Source: Mobiluncus curtisii subsp. curtisii ATCC 35241 (GTDB lineage Bacteria; Actinomycetota; Actinomycetes; Actinomycetales; Actinomycetaceae). From it: a DNA stretch of 52,337 nt. This document shows positions 16,885-26,308 of this stretch, in pieces. The DNA lies in assembly GCF_000146285.1 (NCBI RefSeq), contig NZ_GL385912.1, positions 429,108-481,444 on the forward strand, read 5' to 3'. Below the pieces are notes generated by a model that saw only the letters and a list, made by a program, of their open reading frames with translations, did no database searches and was not told the DNA's origin. Each line of letters starts with the position of its first letter. Position 1 is the first letter of the stretch. The position numbers and the translations under genes are program-made.

Positions 16885-17619
16885 CTAAGCAAGTTCCAGT
16901 AGGGACATGGATTTCAGACGACGCTCCACGTGCCATTGCACGAAGGTCGAAACTAAAGCATGGGCCTCGGCACGTGCCTTCCATCCGCTTTCTTGGGCAA
17001 TTTGCCAATCTCCGGTAGCCAACGCTGCCAACAAGCGCATCGTCTCAGAATCAACCGGGCGCGCCCCGGTTAGCTTGCAGTTTACGCACATCGCTCCGCC
17101 GCCACTGGGATTAAAGTACTCGTGCGGTCCCCTGGCTCCGCAGGATGCGCAATCCCAGCAGCTTGCCGCCCAGCCCGCCAATGACATGAGACGTAACAGG
17201 TAAGAATCCAGAATCAAAGACGGCTCATGACGCCCCGTCGCGAGAGCGTGCAAGGCCCCAATAGTTAGGTGGTAGTACCTCTCGTTAGTCCAAGAGTCTT
17301 CGGTGAGACGTTCCAGGGTTTCCACCATCAGGTTGGCAGCGGTGTAGCGAGCGTAATCGTTAGCGAGACTGCGACCGTAGGGTGCCAGGATTTCTACTTG
17401 TTCGATATGGTGCAGGTTGGACTTGCCCCAGCGAATCTGAATGTCGACCGTCCCAAAAGGTTCCAGTCGCGCGCCCAGGCGCGAAGTGGTCTTACGCACT
17501 CCCCGCCCCACGCAGCGCAAAAGCCCGTGTTTCTCAGTCAGCAGGGTCACGATGCGATCAGCTTCTCCCAAGTCCTGGGTACGCAAGACAACTGCCGCAT
17601 CTCGAAACGTTCTCATCAA
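16885..17619 (-). CDS. recO: DNA repair protein RecO
   Basis: 244 residues. The N-terminal OB-fold shows RDAAVVLRTQDLGEADRIVTLLT, and a zinc site of two CxxC pairs (Cys157/Cys160 and Cys178/Cys181) sits in the helical C-terminal part, as in other RecO proteins. RecO works with RecR to load RecA onto single-stranded gaps. An ATG one codon after the first TTG is an equally good start. The gene is followed 9 bp later by uppS. Confidence 0.93.
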   Translation of the reverse strand: MMRTFRDAAVVLRTQDLGEADRIVTLLTEKHGLLRCVGRGVRKTTSRLGARLEPFGTVDIQIRWGKSNLHHIEQVEILAPYGRSLANDYARYTAANLMVETLERLTEDSWTNERYYHLTIGALHALATGRHEPSLILDSYLLRLMSLAGWAASCWDCASCGARGPHEYFNPSGGGAMCVNCKLTGARPVDSETMRLLAALATGDWQIAQESGWKARAEAHALVSTFVQWHVERRLKSMSLLELA

Positions 17620-17790
17620 GAATCATTATGCCACGTCTGGCTTTAGAGATTAGCTAAAATTCGTGGAAATAGGGCATTACGCGGCGACAAGGAACAAAGC
17701 TAACAGCACCGTAACCGCCACCGTGCCAGTCGAAACTGAGACCTGTTCCGGGCATGTCGCAGCAGTCAGGGCGATGCTTAAAACAAAGCC

Positions 17791-19461
17791 TTACTCGTAT
17801 TTGAACTGCTCCAGCTGAGACTTCAGACCTTCCCCTGCCTGTTTCATACGTAGGCTAGTGTTCGCCAATTCTTGGATTGGCTGTTGGGCATTAGCAGCTG
17901 ACTCTGCATATTCATTAATCTTTGCCGCAATATCAGACGATCCAGTAGCGGCCTCAGAAATAGACCTTGACATGTCATTGGTGACCGTAGTTTGTTCTTC
18001 TACCGCTGCCGCAATAGTAGTTTGATAATCATTGATCTCATTTACAATCTCGCTAATACGGCGAATCGCTTCAACTGCCGATTCAGTGTCAGCCTGAATC
18101 TTTTGAATCTTATGGGTGATTTCCTCGGCGTCTTTGGCAGTTTCGGAAGCTAAATCCTTAACTTCTCCTGCCACGACGGCAAATCCTTTTCCGGAATCTC
18201 CCGCTCTCGCAGCTTCGATGGTTGCGTTCAAAGCCAGCAAATTCGTTTGTCCGGCTATCTCGGTAATCGTGCGCACCACGTCGTCAATCTCTCGAGAAGA
18301 CACACTGAGTTCTTCCACGGTCTTTCTGGTGCTATCAGCAATCTTGGTCGCCTCTTGAGCTACCTTTGCAGCTTCAATCGCGTTAGAGCTAATCTCGCGA
18401 ATAGCGCTGCCCATTTCTTCAGCTCCTGCCGCAACCGTCTGCACGTTAAACGAAACCTGCTCGGCTGCGCCTCCCACGGCGTGCGCCTGCAAGTTCTTTT
18501 CCCCCACTACCTGGGCTGCTTTAGAGGTGAGACTCTCCACGTAAGATGCCTGTTGTGCAACGGTAACGGCAGTCTGATGCGCTTTACCAAATATTTCACG
18601 CAAACGTATCTGTGAAGCATTGAGCGAATTCACCATGTCAGAAATTTCGTCATCAGTGTGGCTCACGGCTGTTACCGTCAAGTCTCGCTTTGCCATTGCC
18701 TGAAGAGCATGTTGCATAGAATCTGTCGAAGCGCTCATCCGTTTGCGCAGCCTCGCCGTCAATATCACCACCAGGACGGCAATAATGACTACCATGACCA
18801 GCTGCGACAGAACTGTCAGCCAAGTGGTAGAGACTGCAGTCTCTTGAGCGTCAGCGCGCTCCTTGTGCAACAGGTCTCCTAGAGTAGAGATTTCTCTTTC
18901 ACTAGAATCTAGGTTCTCCAATAATGCTGCTTTTAATCCGGATACATCTCGATCTTTATCAGCTTGCAACTGATTAACAATGTCTTTACCTATTTTGATG
19001 TTTTCAGATTGCAGCGCGCCGACCTTGTCAATTTGCGCATCAATCTGGCTACTTTGAGACAGTTTCTTAAACTCATCCAAGTATTCAGTAACCTTTTGAG
19101 CTGCAGTTTCACTATTTGCCTGAGACTCTTGCGGTGACCGTCCAGCTTCCAAATCATTTGCCGCTGCGAGCTGATATTTCGTCACTTGTTTAATTTCCGC
19201 GTGCATCACATTCAAATTGACGCTGACACCGGACAGTTCCATTGAGGTGTTGACTTTCCCATCGTAGAGGACGGAGATTGCAGCGGACATGAGCAGGATT
19301 ACCAGCATTGCCACAATACCTCGCAGCGCCACAGTCAGGAATTCCTTCCTGAATGAGCTGCGCCGATTCTGGCGATCAGTCGGGGAATTATTGACTTGCG
19401 GAGATGCGGAGACAACGGCGTCTAGCGGTACTTTAGTGTTCACGGTTTCTTGGCTTTCCAT
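17791..19461 (-). CDS. Methyl-accepting chemotaxis protein A
   Basis: 556 residues. A 42-residue cytoplasmic tail precedes the first membrane helix (about 44-65); the outer sensor domain (66-212) is helical and resembles a four-helix bundle; the second helix is about 214-236, then HAMP. The signalling tip [34 protein letters not shown] lies at about 404-438 and should contact CheA and CheW. There is no CheR/CheB-binding pentapeptide at the C-terminus (ends FKYE). It starts 17 bp after the next receptor gene and is the second gene of that operon. The ligand is unknown. Confidence 0.92.
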   Translation of the reverse strand: MESQETVNTKVPLDAVVSASPQVNNSPTDRQNRRSSFRKEFLTVALRGIVAMLVILLMSAAISVLYDGKVNTSMELSGVSVNLNVMHAEIKQVTKYQLAAANDLEAGRSPQESQANSETAAQKVTEYLDEFKKLSQSSQIDAQIDKVGALQSENIKIGKDIVNQLQADKDRDVSGLKAALLENLDSSEREISTLGDLLHKERADAQETAVSTTWLTVLSQLVMVVIIAVLVVILTARLRKRMSASTDSMQHALQAMAKRDLTVTAVSHTDDEISDMVNSLNASQIRLREIFGKAHQTAVTVAQQASYVESLTSKAAQVVGEKNLQAHAVGGAAEQVSFNVQTVAAGAEEMGSAIREISSNAIEAAKVAQEATKIADSTRKTVEELSVSSREIDDVVRTITEIAGQTNLLALNATIEAARAGDSGKGFAVVAGEVKDLASETAKDAEEITHKIQKIQADTESAVEAIRRISEIVNEINDYQTTIAAAVEEQTTVTNDMSRSISEAATGSSDIAAKINEYAESAANAQQPIQELANTSLRMKQAGEGLKSQLEQFKYE

Positions 19462-19478
19462 AGGTTGTCACATTCCCT

Positions 19479-21074
19479 CTAGTAAACGAAATTACTCATC
19501 TCCGCGTCCAGAGAAGCGGTTTCTGCGGACACAGATTTGGCTCGTTTCACTGAATCTTCCAAATCATTTGTAGAATCCCTGGTTGCGGATGCGATGTCTT
19601 GGATATTGGAAGCTATCTCGGTGGAACCATTTGAGGCCTCCGTAATCGATTTAGACATTTCGTTTGCCGTGGCAGTTTGTTCTTCCACCGCTGCTGCGAT
19701 AGTCGTCTGGAAGTCATTGAGTTGAGAGATAATATCGCTAATCTCCGTAATAGCTTTGATGGCTCTGTCCGTGTCTTGCTGAATCTTTTCAATCCTCGTG
19801 GCAACTTCCGCGGTTGCTCTGGAAGTTTCAGCAGCCAAGTCTTTGACTTCGCTGGCGACCACGGCAAATCCTTTCCCCGCTTCTCCGGCACGGGACGCCT
19901 CAATCGTCGCGTTCAAAGCCAACAGATTGGTCTGTTCGGCTACTGCGGTAATAGTTTCAATAACTTCACCAATCTCTTTCGAGGACGACCCGAGCTGTAC
20001 CATCGTTTCGTTCGTCGATTGAGCGACTTCAGTAGCTTCTGTCGCCACCTTCGATGCCTCAGCTGCGTTAGTGGAAATTTCTCTAATGGAACTGCTCATT
20101 TCCTCTGCGGCGGCCGCCACTGAAGAGATAGAAGCCGAGACTTGTTCAGCCGCGGCTGCCACTGAAATCACCGTTTCGGAAGCCTTCCGAGCTTCGCCAA
20201 TAATCGCCGCTCCATCAGCGCTCATCTGCGCTGTAGTGGTGTTAACATCCCGAGTCGTGTTCACCACATCCGCGGTTACCTTGCGCAGCTGCCCCACCGC
20301 AACTGTGAATTGTTGAGTTAAATATCCCACTTCATCATTGCTGAAACGTTGTGGCTTTGCGGTTAAATCTTCACGTGCTAAAGCGTCAAGAGCCGCTACG
20401 TTTTGGGCTGCCGAACGACTCACTGCCTTTGACAAGAACAATCCGAGCAAAATCATGACGATGAAACCCAAAGCGCTAACCACAATCGTGAAAGTACTGC
20501 TGAGAGTAGAGCTTAAGGTGATGGCTCGTTTATCAGACTGTTTATCTGTCGCAACTTGAGAAACCAACTGGTCCATAGCGGCATTCATGGATTCAGACGT
20601 GGCTGAAAGCTCTGCAGCGTGGTTGCGCATCGCGTCGGCTACTCCCCCAGGTAATTGAGGAGCCTCCTGCTGCATGGCAGCAACTAAATCATTGTGATTA
20701 TCAGCCAGATTCTTAATCTCTTGATATAAGTGAAGCATTGCCCCACTCAGTTTCTCAGTCTTGACCTCTGAAACGCCTTTCGCGAATTGGTCATTAGCCT
20801 GGAGGTAGGTGTCAACTGTCTGTCCCAACTCGCCCGTTGACTCGTGGGTAAGGCGCGCTTCTAGAATCTCCAAGGTATTCCACTGATTAAGCAACGATGC
20901 CAGCGATTCATTTGCGTTTGCGCGCTCAATTGATTCGTTCATGGTTCGGTTACCCACAAACATTCCCGCCCAAGTGGCGCCTAGTGCAAGCACTGCCACC
21001 ACCGCTAACAGGACGTTTACTAGAGTCAACTTCGCACGTAGATTTACTGTCTTTTCCGTATTCTGCGACTTCAT
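19479..21074 (-). CDS. Methyl-accepting chemotaxis protein B
   Basis: About 531 residues from the ATG at 21074, which has AGGA five bases upstream; an open frame extends 12 codons further without support. Membrane helices lie at about 16-40 and 183-206 with an outer helical sensor between them, followed by HAMP and the signalling domain with [20 protein letters not shown] at the tip; note Ser where most receptors have Ala. It is the first gene of a two-receptor operon with receptor A. The sensor domain differs from that of A, so the two probably detect different cues. Confidence 0.92.
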   Translation of the reverse strand: MKSQNTEKTVNLRAKLTLVNVLLAVVAVLALGATWAGMFVGNRTMNESIERANANESLASLLNQWNTLEILEARLTHESTGELGQTVDTYLQANDQFAKGVSEVKTEKLSGAMLHLYQEIKNLADNHNDLVAAMQQEAPQLPGGVADAMRNHAAELSATSESMNAAMDQLVSQVATDKQSDKRAITLSSTLSSTFTIVVSALGFIVMILLGLFLSKAVSRSAAQNVAALDALAREDLTAKPQRFSNDEVGYLTQQFTVAVGQLRKVTADVVNTTRDVNTTTAQMSADGAAIIGEARKASETVISVAAAAEQVSASISSVAAAAEEMSSSIREISTNAAEASKVATEATEVAQSTNETMVQLGSSSKEIGEVIETITAVAEQTNLLALNATIEASRAGEAGKGFAVVASEVKDLAAETSRATAEVATRIEKIQQDTDRAIKAITEISDIISQLNDFQTTIAAAVEEQTATANEMSKSITEASNGSTEIASNIQDIASATRDSTNDLEDSVKRAKSVSAETASLDAEMSNFVY

Positions 21075-21419
21075 CATCTTCCTGAGGGAACAACTGTCAA
21101 CTAACCACACTATGGTATCTGTTTAACCAGGCTAATGGCGTACATTGAAATTTTTTCCCGCAAAAAGCCTCCAGCGCTGATTTCCGGTTTTCCCGCGAAC
21201 TGACCCAAAGCAACAATGTTCATCGTTGCAAGAGCATCAGACCTCAGACGAAACAGATAAAGCCGGCAACAGGTTATTCCCCGCCACTGCACGAAATATG
21301 GAGTAGCTCAGTTAGTCTGCGGTATCAGCATCGCTAGTCACCCTGCAGAGTTAGTTAAACCAGTAACGAAAACCTCACCACGGTCGCCTTCTGACCCGTC
21401 ATCTCGATACGTTGCACTT
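21075..21419. other. Spacer between receptor B and leuA
   Basis: About 345 bases with no convincing gene. It should hold the leuA transcript end and the promoter of the receptor B-A operon, both on the minus strand. I found no clear hairpin with T-run and no good sigma-28-like promoter in it. Confidence 0.45.
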
Positions 21420-23219
21420 TCAAGAACACGTAACCGAACCGTCCTCTTGGGATTGCCGCAGCGCGCGATTAATCGCTGAGATTACAGCCTTATAGGCAGC
21501 GCGGATGGTCGAGGAATCAATGCCGACCCCCCACAGCACCTCGCCGTCTACCACGGCCTCGACGTAAGCCGCCGCGGTCGCATCCCGGCCAGCGCTCAAA
21601 GCGTGCTCCACATAATCCAAAATTCGCACTTCCATGCCCATCTGTTCGAAAGCATGGACGAAAGCGTCTATAGGACCATTACCGAAAGACTCCAACTGCA
21701 GCTTCACACCACGGTCGTTGAGGGAGATCGAGACTTCCGTGTCCCCGCCTGAAGGCGCCGGAACGGAGGAAACATGTGCCCCGTCAAGCAAGAAACGCCC
21801 CCAGTGACGCGAGTCAATCCCCGCTTCTGACGCCGGCAAGTATTCATCGGCAAAAATTTGCCACAGGTCGTTCGCCCCCAGTTCCCCACCGAAGCGGTCG
21901 GTAGTGCGCTGTACAATCTTTGAAAACTCGATTTGCAGGCGTCGTGGCAGGTCGAGGTGATGATTTTCTTTCATCAGGTAGGCGATACCGCCCTTGCCGG
22001 ATTGCGAGTTTACGCGCACAATAGCTTCGTAGTTGCGCCCCACATCGTGAGGGTCAATAGGCAGGTAAGGCAGTTCCCAGATAACTTGCTTTTCGTCTCC
22101 GCCCGCGTCCCGGACTTTCTGTTCGCGCGCAGTGAAGCCTTTCTTAATCGCGTCTTGATGGGAGCCGGAGAAGGACGTGTAGACCAATTCCCCCACGTAG
22201 GGCAGCCGCGGCGGGGTGGTCATGCGTGTGCAGCTCTCGACGATAGCGCGAACTTCATCAAGATTGGACAGATCCAGTTGCGGGTCGATGCCCTGGCTAA
22301 AGAGGTTCATCGCCAGAGTGACCAGGTCAACGTTGCCAGTTCGTTCACCTTGCCCTAACAGGCATCCTTCAATCCGGTCTGCCCCCGCCATCTGCGCCAG
22401 TTCAGCGGTCGCGATACCGGTGCCACGGTCGTTGTGGTTGTGGGCAGAAACGCAGACATGTTCCCGGTGCGAAATGTGGCGGCAGAAGTACTCAACTTGA
22501 TCGGCGTAAACGTTGGGGGTGCAGCGTTCCACAGTGGTAGGCAAGTTGAGGATGATTTCCCGCTCGCTGTCGGGCTGCCAAACTTCCATGACAGCTTCGC
22601 AAACCTCCAGGGCAAAATCGATTTCCGTGTCTACGAAAATCTCCGGGGAATACTCGTATCCAAAAATCGTGTCCTCCCCCAGGATTTTTTCAGCTCCGGC
22701 GATGACCTCACGAGTACCGGACACTGCCATCTCGATGGTTTGCGCTTTATCGTTGTGAAACACAACTTGGCGAAAGACCGGGGCGGTCGCATTGTAGAGA
22801 TGTACGGTCGCGCGATGGTAGCCCTTAATGGCTTGCAGGGTACGTTCCAGCAGCTCCGGGCGGGATTGCGAGAGGACTGAACAGGTCACGTCCTCGGGTA
22901 TAGCGTCATCCTCGACCAAGGAACGTACAAAGTCAAAGTCGGTTTGGGATGCGGCCGGGAAACCAATTTCGATTTCTTTGAAGCCCAGACGCACCAGGAG
23001 GTCAAACATTTCGCGTTTACGCGCGGGATCCATCGGCTCGATGAGGGCTTGGTTGCCGTCTCGTAGGTCGGTGGATAACCAGCGTGGGGCTTTGATAATT
23101 CGGTTGTTGGGCCAAGTCCGTTCCGGAAGTGAGATGGGGTTGGTGTCCAGGAACGGGCGATATTTGCCGTGAGGCATTCCGGAGGTTTGCTGACGATTGG
23201 TAAATCCAGAGGTACGCAT
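21420..23219 (-). CDS. leuA: 2-isopropylmalate synthase
   Basis: 599 residues, the long actinobacterial form. It joins acetyl-CoA and 2-oxoisovalerate, the first committed step to leucine. The catalytic barrel starts with RWLSTDLRDGNQALIEP (DLRDGNQ is diagnostic) and has the metal-binding HNHNDRGTG block. The C-terminal regulatory domain (about 450-599) is the one by which leucine inhibits the enzyme. AAAGGA lies 8 bases before the ATG. A Leu-rich leader peptide and hairpin lie just upstream. The rest of the pathway at 33-40 kb is far away, so leuA is a separate unit. Confidence 0.95.
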   Translation of the reverse strand: MRTSGFTNRQQTSGMPHGKYRPFLDTNPISLPERTWPNNRIIKAPRWLSTDLRDGNQALIEPMDPARKREMFDLLVRLGFKEIEIGFPAASQTDFDFVRSLVEDDAIPEDVTCSVLSQSRPELLERTLQAIKGYHRATVHLYNATAPVFRQVVFHNDKAQTIEMAVSGTREVIAGAEKILGEDTIFGYEYSPEIFVDTEIDFALEVCEAVMEVWQPDSEREIILNLPTTVERCTPNVYADQVEYFCRHISHREHVCVSAHNHNDRGTGIATAELAQMAGADRIEGCLLGQGERTGNVDLVTLAMNLFSQGIDPQLDLSNLDEVRAIVESCTRMTTPPRLPYVGELVYTSFSGSHQDAIKKGFTAREQKVRDAGGDEKQVIWELPYLPIDPHDVGRNYEAIVRVNSQSGKGGIAYLMKENHHLDLPRRLQIEFSKIVQRTTDRFGGELGANDLWQIFADEYLPASEAGIDSRHWGRFLLDGAHVSSVPAPSGGDTEVSISLNDRGVKLQLESFGNGPIDAFVHAFEQMGMEVRILDYVEHALSAGRDATAAAYVEAVVDGEVLWGVGIDSSTIRAAYKAVISAINRALRQSQEDGSVTCS

Positions 23220-23257
23220 GATGAAAATCCTTTGCTGTTGTTGCTTTTATCTGAGTC

Positions 23258-23294
23258 GCCAGGCGAGCAGAAAACTCCGCGCAGGGGGCCTGGC
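23258..23294 (-). promoter_or_regulatory. leuA leader hairpin
   Basis: GCCAGGC and GCCTGGC are perfect 7-bp arms around a 23-base loop, located between the leader peptide and leuA. No T-run follows, so it is not a standard terminator. In addition, TGCTGTTG within the leader's Leu codons can pair with CAACAGCA (minus strand, at 23233-23240), directly next to the leuA ribosome site. A ribosome stalled on the Leu codons would prevent that pairing, which suggests translational control of leuA. This mechanism is inference. Confidence 0.5.
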
Positions 23295-23298
23295 CGAT

Positions 23299-23331
23299 TC
23301 AGAGCCCTACGCGGTTAGGCAACAGCAGCAT
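23299..23331 (-). CDS. leuA leader peptide
   Basis: A 10-codon frame, MLLLPNRVGL, with four Leu (three consecutive) and one Val, ends 80 bases before the leuA start. Such Leu-rich peptides are the sensing part of leucine attenuators. The ribosome site is weak. TACGAT about 18 bases upstream of its ATG is a possible -10, which would give a very short 5' leader. Confidence 0.7.
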   Translation of the reverse strand: MLLLPNRVGL

Positions 23332-23398
23332 GGTTTGCGACACAGTCTCATCGTACCACTGGTTTCAGTTTACGAAATTGCTGTCTCAATATGAGAAA

Positions 23399-24514
23399 TT
23401 AGCGCAGTTCACGCAGGAAGTTGTGATCGAGGTACCAGCGCAGGGGCTTATCCAAAACCACTATTGCCCCGCCCCCCGGATTGCTGGCAGTTTTCGCGGT
23501 AAGCCCCTCTAAAACTGCCAGGGGCAGAGGTGCCATAACTTCAAAAACCCGGTAGGGGTTCTCGTTCTTTAAGCTAATTCCCCGCTGCGCCAAGGGGGTG
23601 CCCAGTGCAAACAAGAACTGGGCTTTGTCATCGTCAAAGCAATCCAAGAGATCACCGGGACGCAGCTCATTCGAGCCAGGTTTCCCCCCGCGGGAAATCG
23701 TGCGGGCATCAATTCCGATGGCGGTGCGGTGACCACGCTCGGCGGCGTTGACCGGCAATTCACCAGTTTCTGGTTTTTCCCGCACCAATCGAGCGACCAG
23801 GGATACTGCCGATTCCAAGTCAGGCAGCACTTCGTAGGCGGCGAACTCGGCACCGCGCTGCGAACCGACCACGTATCCCTCTTCGCCCCAAGGAGCGACT
23901 ACCCACGGCTCTTCTGGCGCCAGCGGTAATTGGGGGTCACGAGGATCAAACCCGCGCACGACTTCGTTCTCAGTCAGTCCGCGTTGCGCACACAGTTCGT
24001 CAAAATATGACTTGTAACGAGATACCTCGCCGTTCTCAGATTCAGAGTTTCCCGGCGGTTGAGGCACATCCCACGTTACCTCGGGACGCCCGGAATGCTT
24101 GCCGGCACGTTTTTCTGCCCGCTCGGTCCACGCCAGACTCGCCAACTGGGCAATTTCCTCGTTCGCATCTTTACGCAGTTCAGCAATAACTTTCAACGGT
24201 GTCAGTTCATTAGCGACCGCCGCCTTTTGCACCCGACTATCGCCATCCTTGGCGAGTTTAGCGAGCACATAAGCGGGAGTGCGCTCCTGCATCGCGACCA
24301 GGTAACGAGCCCGCCACGGGGCAAATAGTGCAATCGTTTCAAACACGGTGTCGGGCAAATTCTGTGATTGCGCCACATACTCAGCCAAATCCGGGCGGGT
24401 GCGAATGATCTCCTCCCAGATGAAAGTCGGCGCCACGTCCGTCATTGCCCGCATGAAGTCCTCTTCATCATCCGAAGTACACAGGCGAGCGAACTCCTGG
24501 ACCGAACCAATCAC
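23399..24514 (-). CDS. Helical-repeat protein with C-terminal TNT-like (NADase-fold) domain
   Basis: About 371 residues from the GTG at 24514, placed 8 bases after AAGGAGG; a TTG eight codons earlier would put that site inside the gene. The N-terminal half (about 40-150) has LRV/HEAT-like helical repeats such as RTPAYVLAKLAKDGDSRVQ and ELTPLKVIAELRKDANEEI. The last 90 residues match the TNT fold of CpnT-type NAD glycohydrolase toxins: RPGDLLDCF, ALGTPLAQRG, YRVFEVMAPLPL and PGGG near the end. From memory of CpnT, the key Arg and Gln appear replaced (DRFG becomes DCFD; FGQPGGG becomes SNPGGG), so activity is doubtful. There is no signal peptide and no obvious immunity gene. It lies just upstream of the leuA leader on the same strand. 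Confidence 0.65.
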   Translation of the reverse strand: MIGSVQEFARLCTSDDEEDFMRAMTDVAPTFIWEEIIRTRPDLAEYVAQSQNLPDTVFETIALFAPWRARYLVAMQERTPAYVLAKLAKDGDSRVQKAAVANELTPLKVIAELRKDANEEIAQLASLAWTERAEKRAGKHSGRPEVTWDVPQPPGNSESENGEVSRYKSYFDELCAQRGLTENEVVRGFDPRDPQLPLAPEEPWVVAPWGEEGYVVGSQRGAEFAAYEVLPDLESAVSLVARLVREKPETGELPVNAAERGHRTAIGIDARTISRGGKPGSNELRPGDLLDCFDDDKAQFLFALGTPLAQRGISLKNENPYRVFEVMAPLPLAVLEGLTAKTASNPGGGAIVVLDKPLRWYLDHNFLRELR

Positions 24515-24641
24515 GTCGATGCCCTCCTTTGGCAACAAGAGAAGATATACATCTAAAGTTTAAGCCATAGGAGGGCACCAGCGTGAGCTTTCATCTCAGT
24601 ATTGAGTTGTGTCGCGGATCGAGAGGACCATTCAGCCGCAT

Positions 24642-26303
24642 TTATTCATATTTGAATTTGCCCAGTTCATCGCGTAAAGCCTCCGCTTTGGACTGCAAAT
24701 CCGAAGCGGTCGTCGCTAGAGCATTCAACGGTTCTATCGCTTGGCTGGCGGCGCCGGCAAACTGACCTATGTTCGTGGCAATCGTGGAAGAACCGGAGGC
24801 TGCCTCCGTCACAGAACGCGCCATCTCATTGGTGGTGGCAGTCTGTTCCTCGACCGCAGCGGCAATGGTGGTTTGGAAGTCGTTAATTTGAGAAATAATC
24901 TCGGAGATGCGTCGGATGGCCCTCACGGCGGAATCCGTGTCCTCTTGGATCTTGGCAATCCGTCCCGTGACGTTGTCCGTGGCTTTAGCCGTTTCCGCAG
25001 CCAAATCCTTGACCTCGCCAGCGACTACCGCAAAGCCTTTGCCCGCTTCTCCGGCGCGCGCTGCCTCAATGGTGGCGTTGAGTGCCAGCAGGTTAGTTTG
25101 CTCCGCAATAGCGGTGATGGTGTGGATGACGTCATCAATTTCCTTCGATGATCTGCCCAGTTTTTCAACAGTCTGGGTGGTCGCCTCAGCGGCGGCGGTA
25201 GCCTCCTGGGCGACTCGCGCTGCCTCGTTGGCATTAGACGAAATCTCCCGGATAGCCGAGCCCATCTCTTCTGCACCCGCGGCAACGGTCTGGACATTAA
25301 AGGAAACCTGTTCCGCTGCCCCCGCAACCGCATTGGCTTGTGACGCCGAATCGGCTGCTGCTTTGGCAGTCTGGGAAGTCAGGTTGACCACTGTTTCTGA
25401 CTCGGAACGAACCGTCTCGGAAGTACGCGCCGCTGCCCCAAATGCCTCTTGCAAGGTCGAGTTGGAAAGGTTCACTGCTCGTGACATGTCTGCCAGCTCA
25501 TCATTGGAATTAATGACTGCGCGACGCGTCAGGTCGCCTTGGGACAAGCCTTTCACCACGGTTTCCACAGATTCTACGGAATTCGTGATGGAATGGCGCA
25601 CTCTACCCATGAATATTGCTGCCGTGCCTGCCAAGAAAGCCAAAAATACTATCTGGAAAATCGACGCTTGGATGCGCTGTTCATGCATCTCTTTTTGAGA
25701 CTGGTTCACTTCTTGGGTGAGCAGTGATGTCAATTTATCCTGCTGGGCAACCATATCGTTGACAGTTTGGGGAATGACCGTGTTCAGGATTTCGGAATTC
25801 TGTCCCTGATTGGACTGCAGTTCGGAAGTGGATTGGGCAATGACCTCGCGCAGGTTATCAGCAGATTTCATAATCTCCTGAGTCGCCTCTCGAACCTGAT
25901 CGGAGTGCGTGGTGTCGATAATGTTTTGGAGGTTCTTTTCCAACACGTCTTGGGCTGCATCCAGCTTCTTAGCCTGTTCCTCATCCGGGTGACCTTCCAA
26001 GATAGAACGGGCGTACGCGTACTGATGTTGACCAATCTCGAGAGTCTCGGCTTCCATCAAAGATAATGTTTCCGCATTAGCAGATGCGTTCAAATACCCT
26101 GTCGTGCTGTGGTTGGTCTGAACCACCGTAAAGAGGGCGGCAATCCCGATGATGAGCACTCCCACAAATCCTGGCAACGCTCCTCTAAACAGTCGCATCA
26201 TCAGGGTGGTGCGCTTGTATACCTTTTCTGGTTTCGTCGTGGTATTCGATTGAATCTTCATTTCCTGCTCCCCTAGCTGTGTGACCGGATTAGTCTGAGT
26301 CAT
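24642..26303 (-). CDS. Methyl-accepting chemotaxis protein C
   Basis: About 553 residues from ATG at 26303; a GTG at 26312 overlapping the upstream stop is the alternative. A 40-residue cytoplasmic lead precedes membrane helix 1 (about 41-61), then an outer helical sensor, helix 2 (about 212-232), HAMP and the signalling domain with [20 protein letters not shown] at the tip. Its C-terminal half is very close to receptor A, including the end FKYE. It is the second gene of an operon with receptor D, with essentially no gap between them. Confidence 0.92.
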   Translation of the reverse strand: MTQTNPVTQLGEQEMKIQSNTTTKPEKVYKRTTLMMRLFRGALPGFVGVLIIGIAALFTVVQTNHSTTGYLNASANAETLSLMEAETLEIGQHQYAYARSILEGHPDEEQAKKLDAAQDVLEKNLQNIIDTTHSDQVREATQEIMKSADNLREVIAQSTSELQSNQGQNSEILNTVIPQTVNDMVAQQDKLTSLLTQEVNQSQKEMHEQRIQASIFQIVFLAFLAGTAAIFMGRVRHSITNSVESVETVVKGLSQGDLTRRAVINSNDELADMSRAVNLSNSTLQEAFGAAARTSETVRSESETVVNLTSQTAKAAADSASQANAVAGAAEQVSFNVQTVAAGAEEMGSAIREISSNANEAARVAQEATAAAEATTQTVEKLGRSSKEIDDVIHTITAIAEQTNLLALNATIEAARAGEAGKGFAVVAGEVKDLAAETAKATDNVTGRIAKIQEDTDSAVRAIRRISEIISQINDFQTTIAAAVEEQTATTNEMARSVTEAASGSSTIATNIGQFAGAASQAIEPLNALATTASDLQSKAEALRDELGKFKYE

Positions 26304-26308
26304 ACTTC

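Noticed and set aside
21110-21292. 60-codon minus-strand frame between leuA and receptor B
   Set aside because: It has no ribosome site, no similarity to anything known and ends at the receptor gene; it looks like chance.
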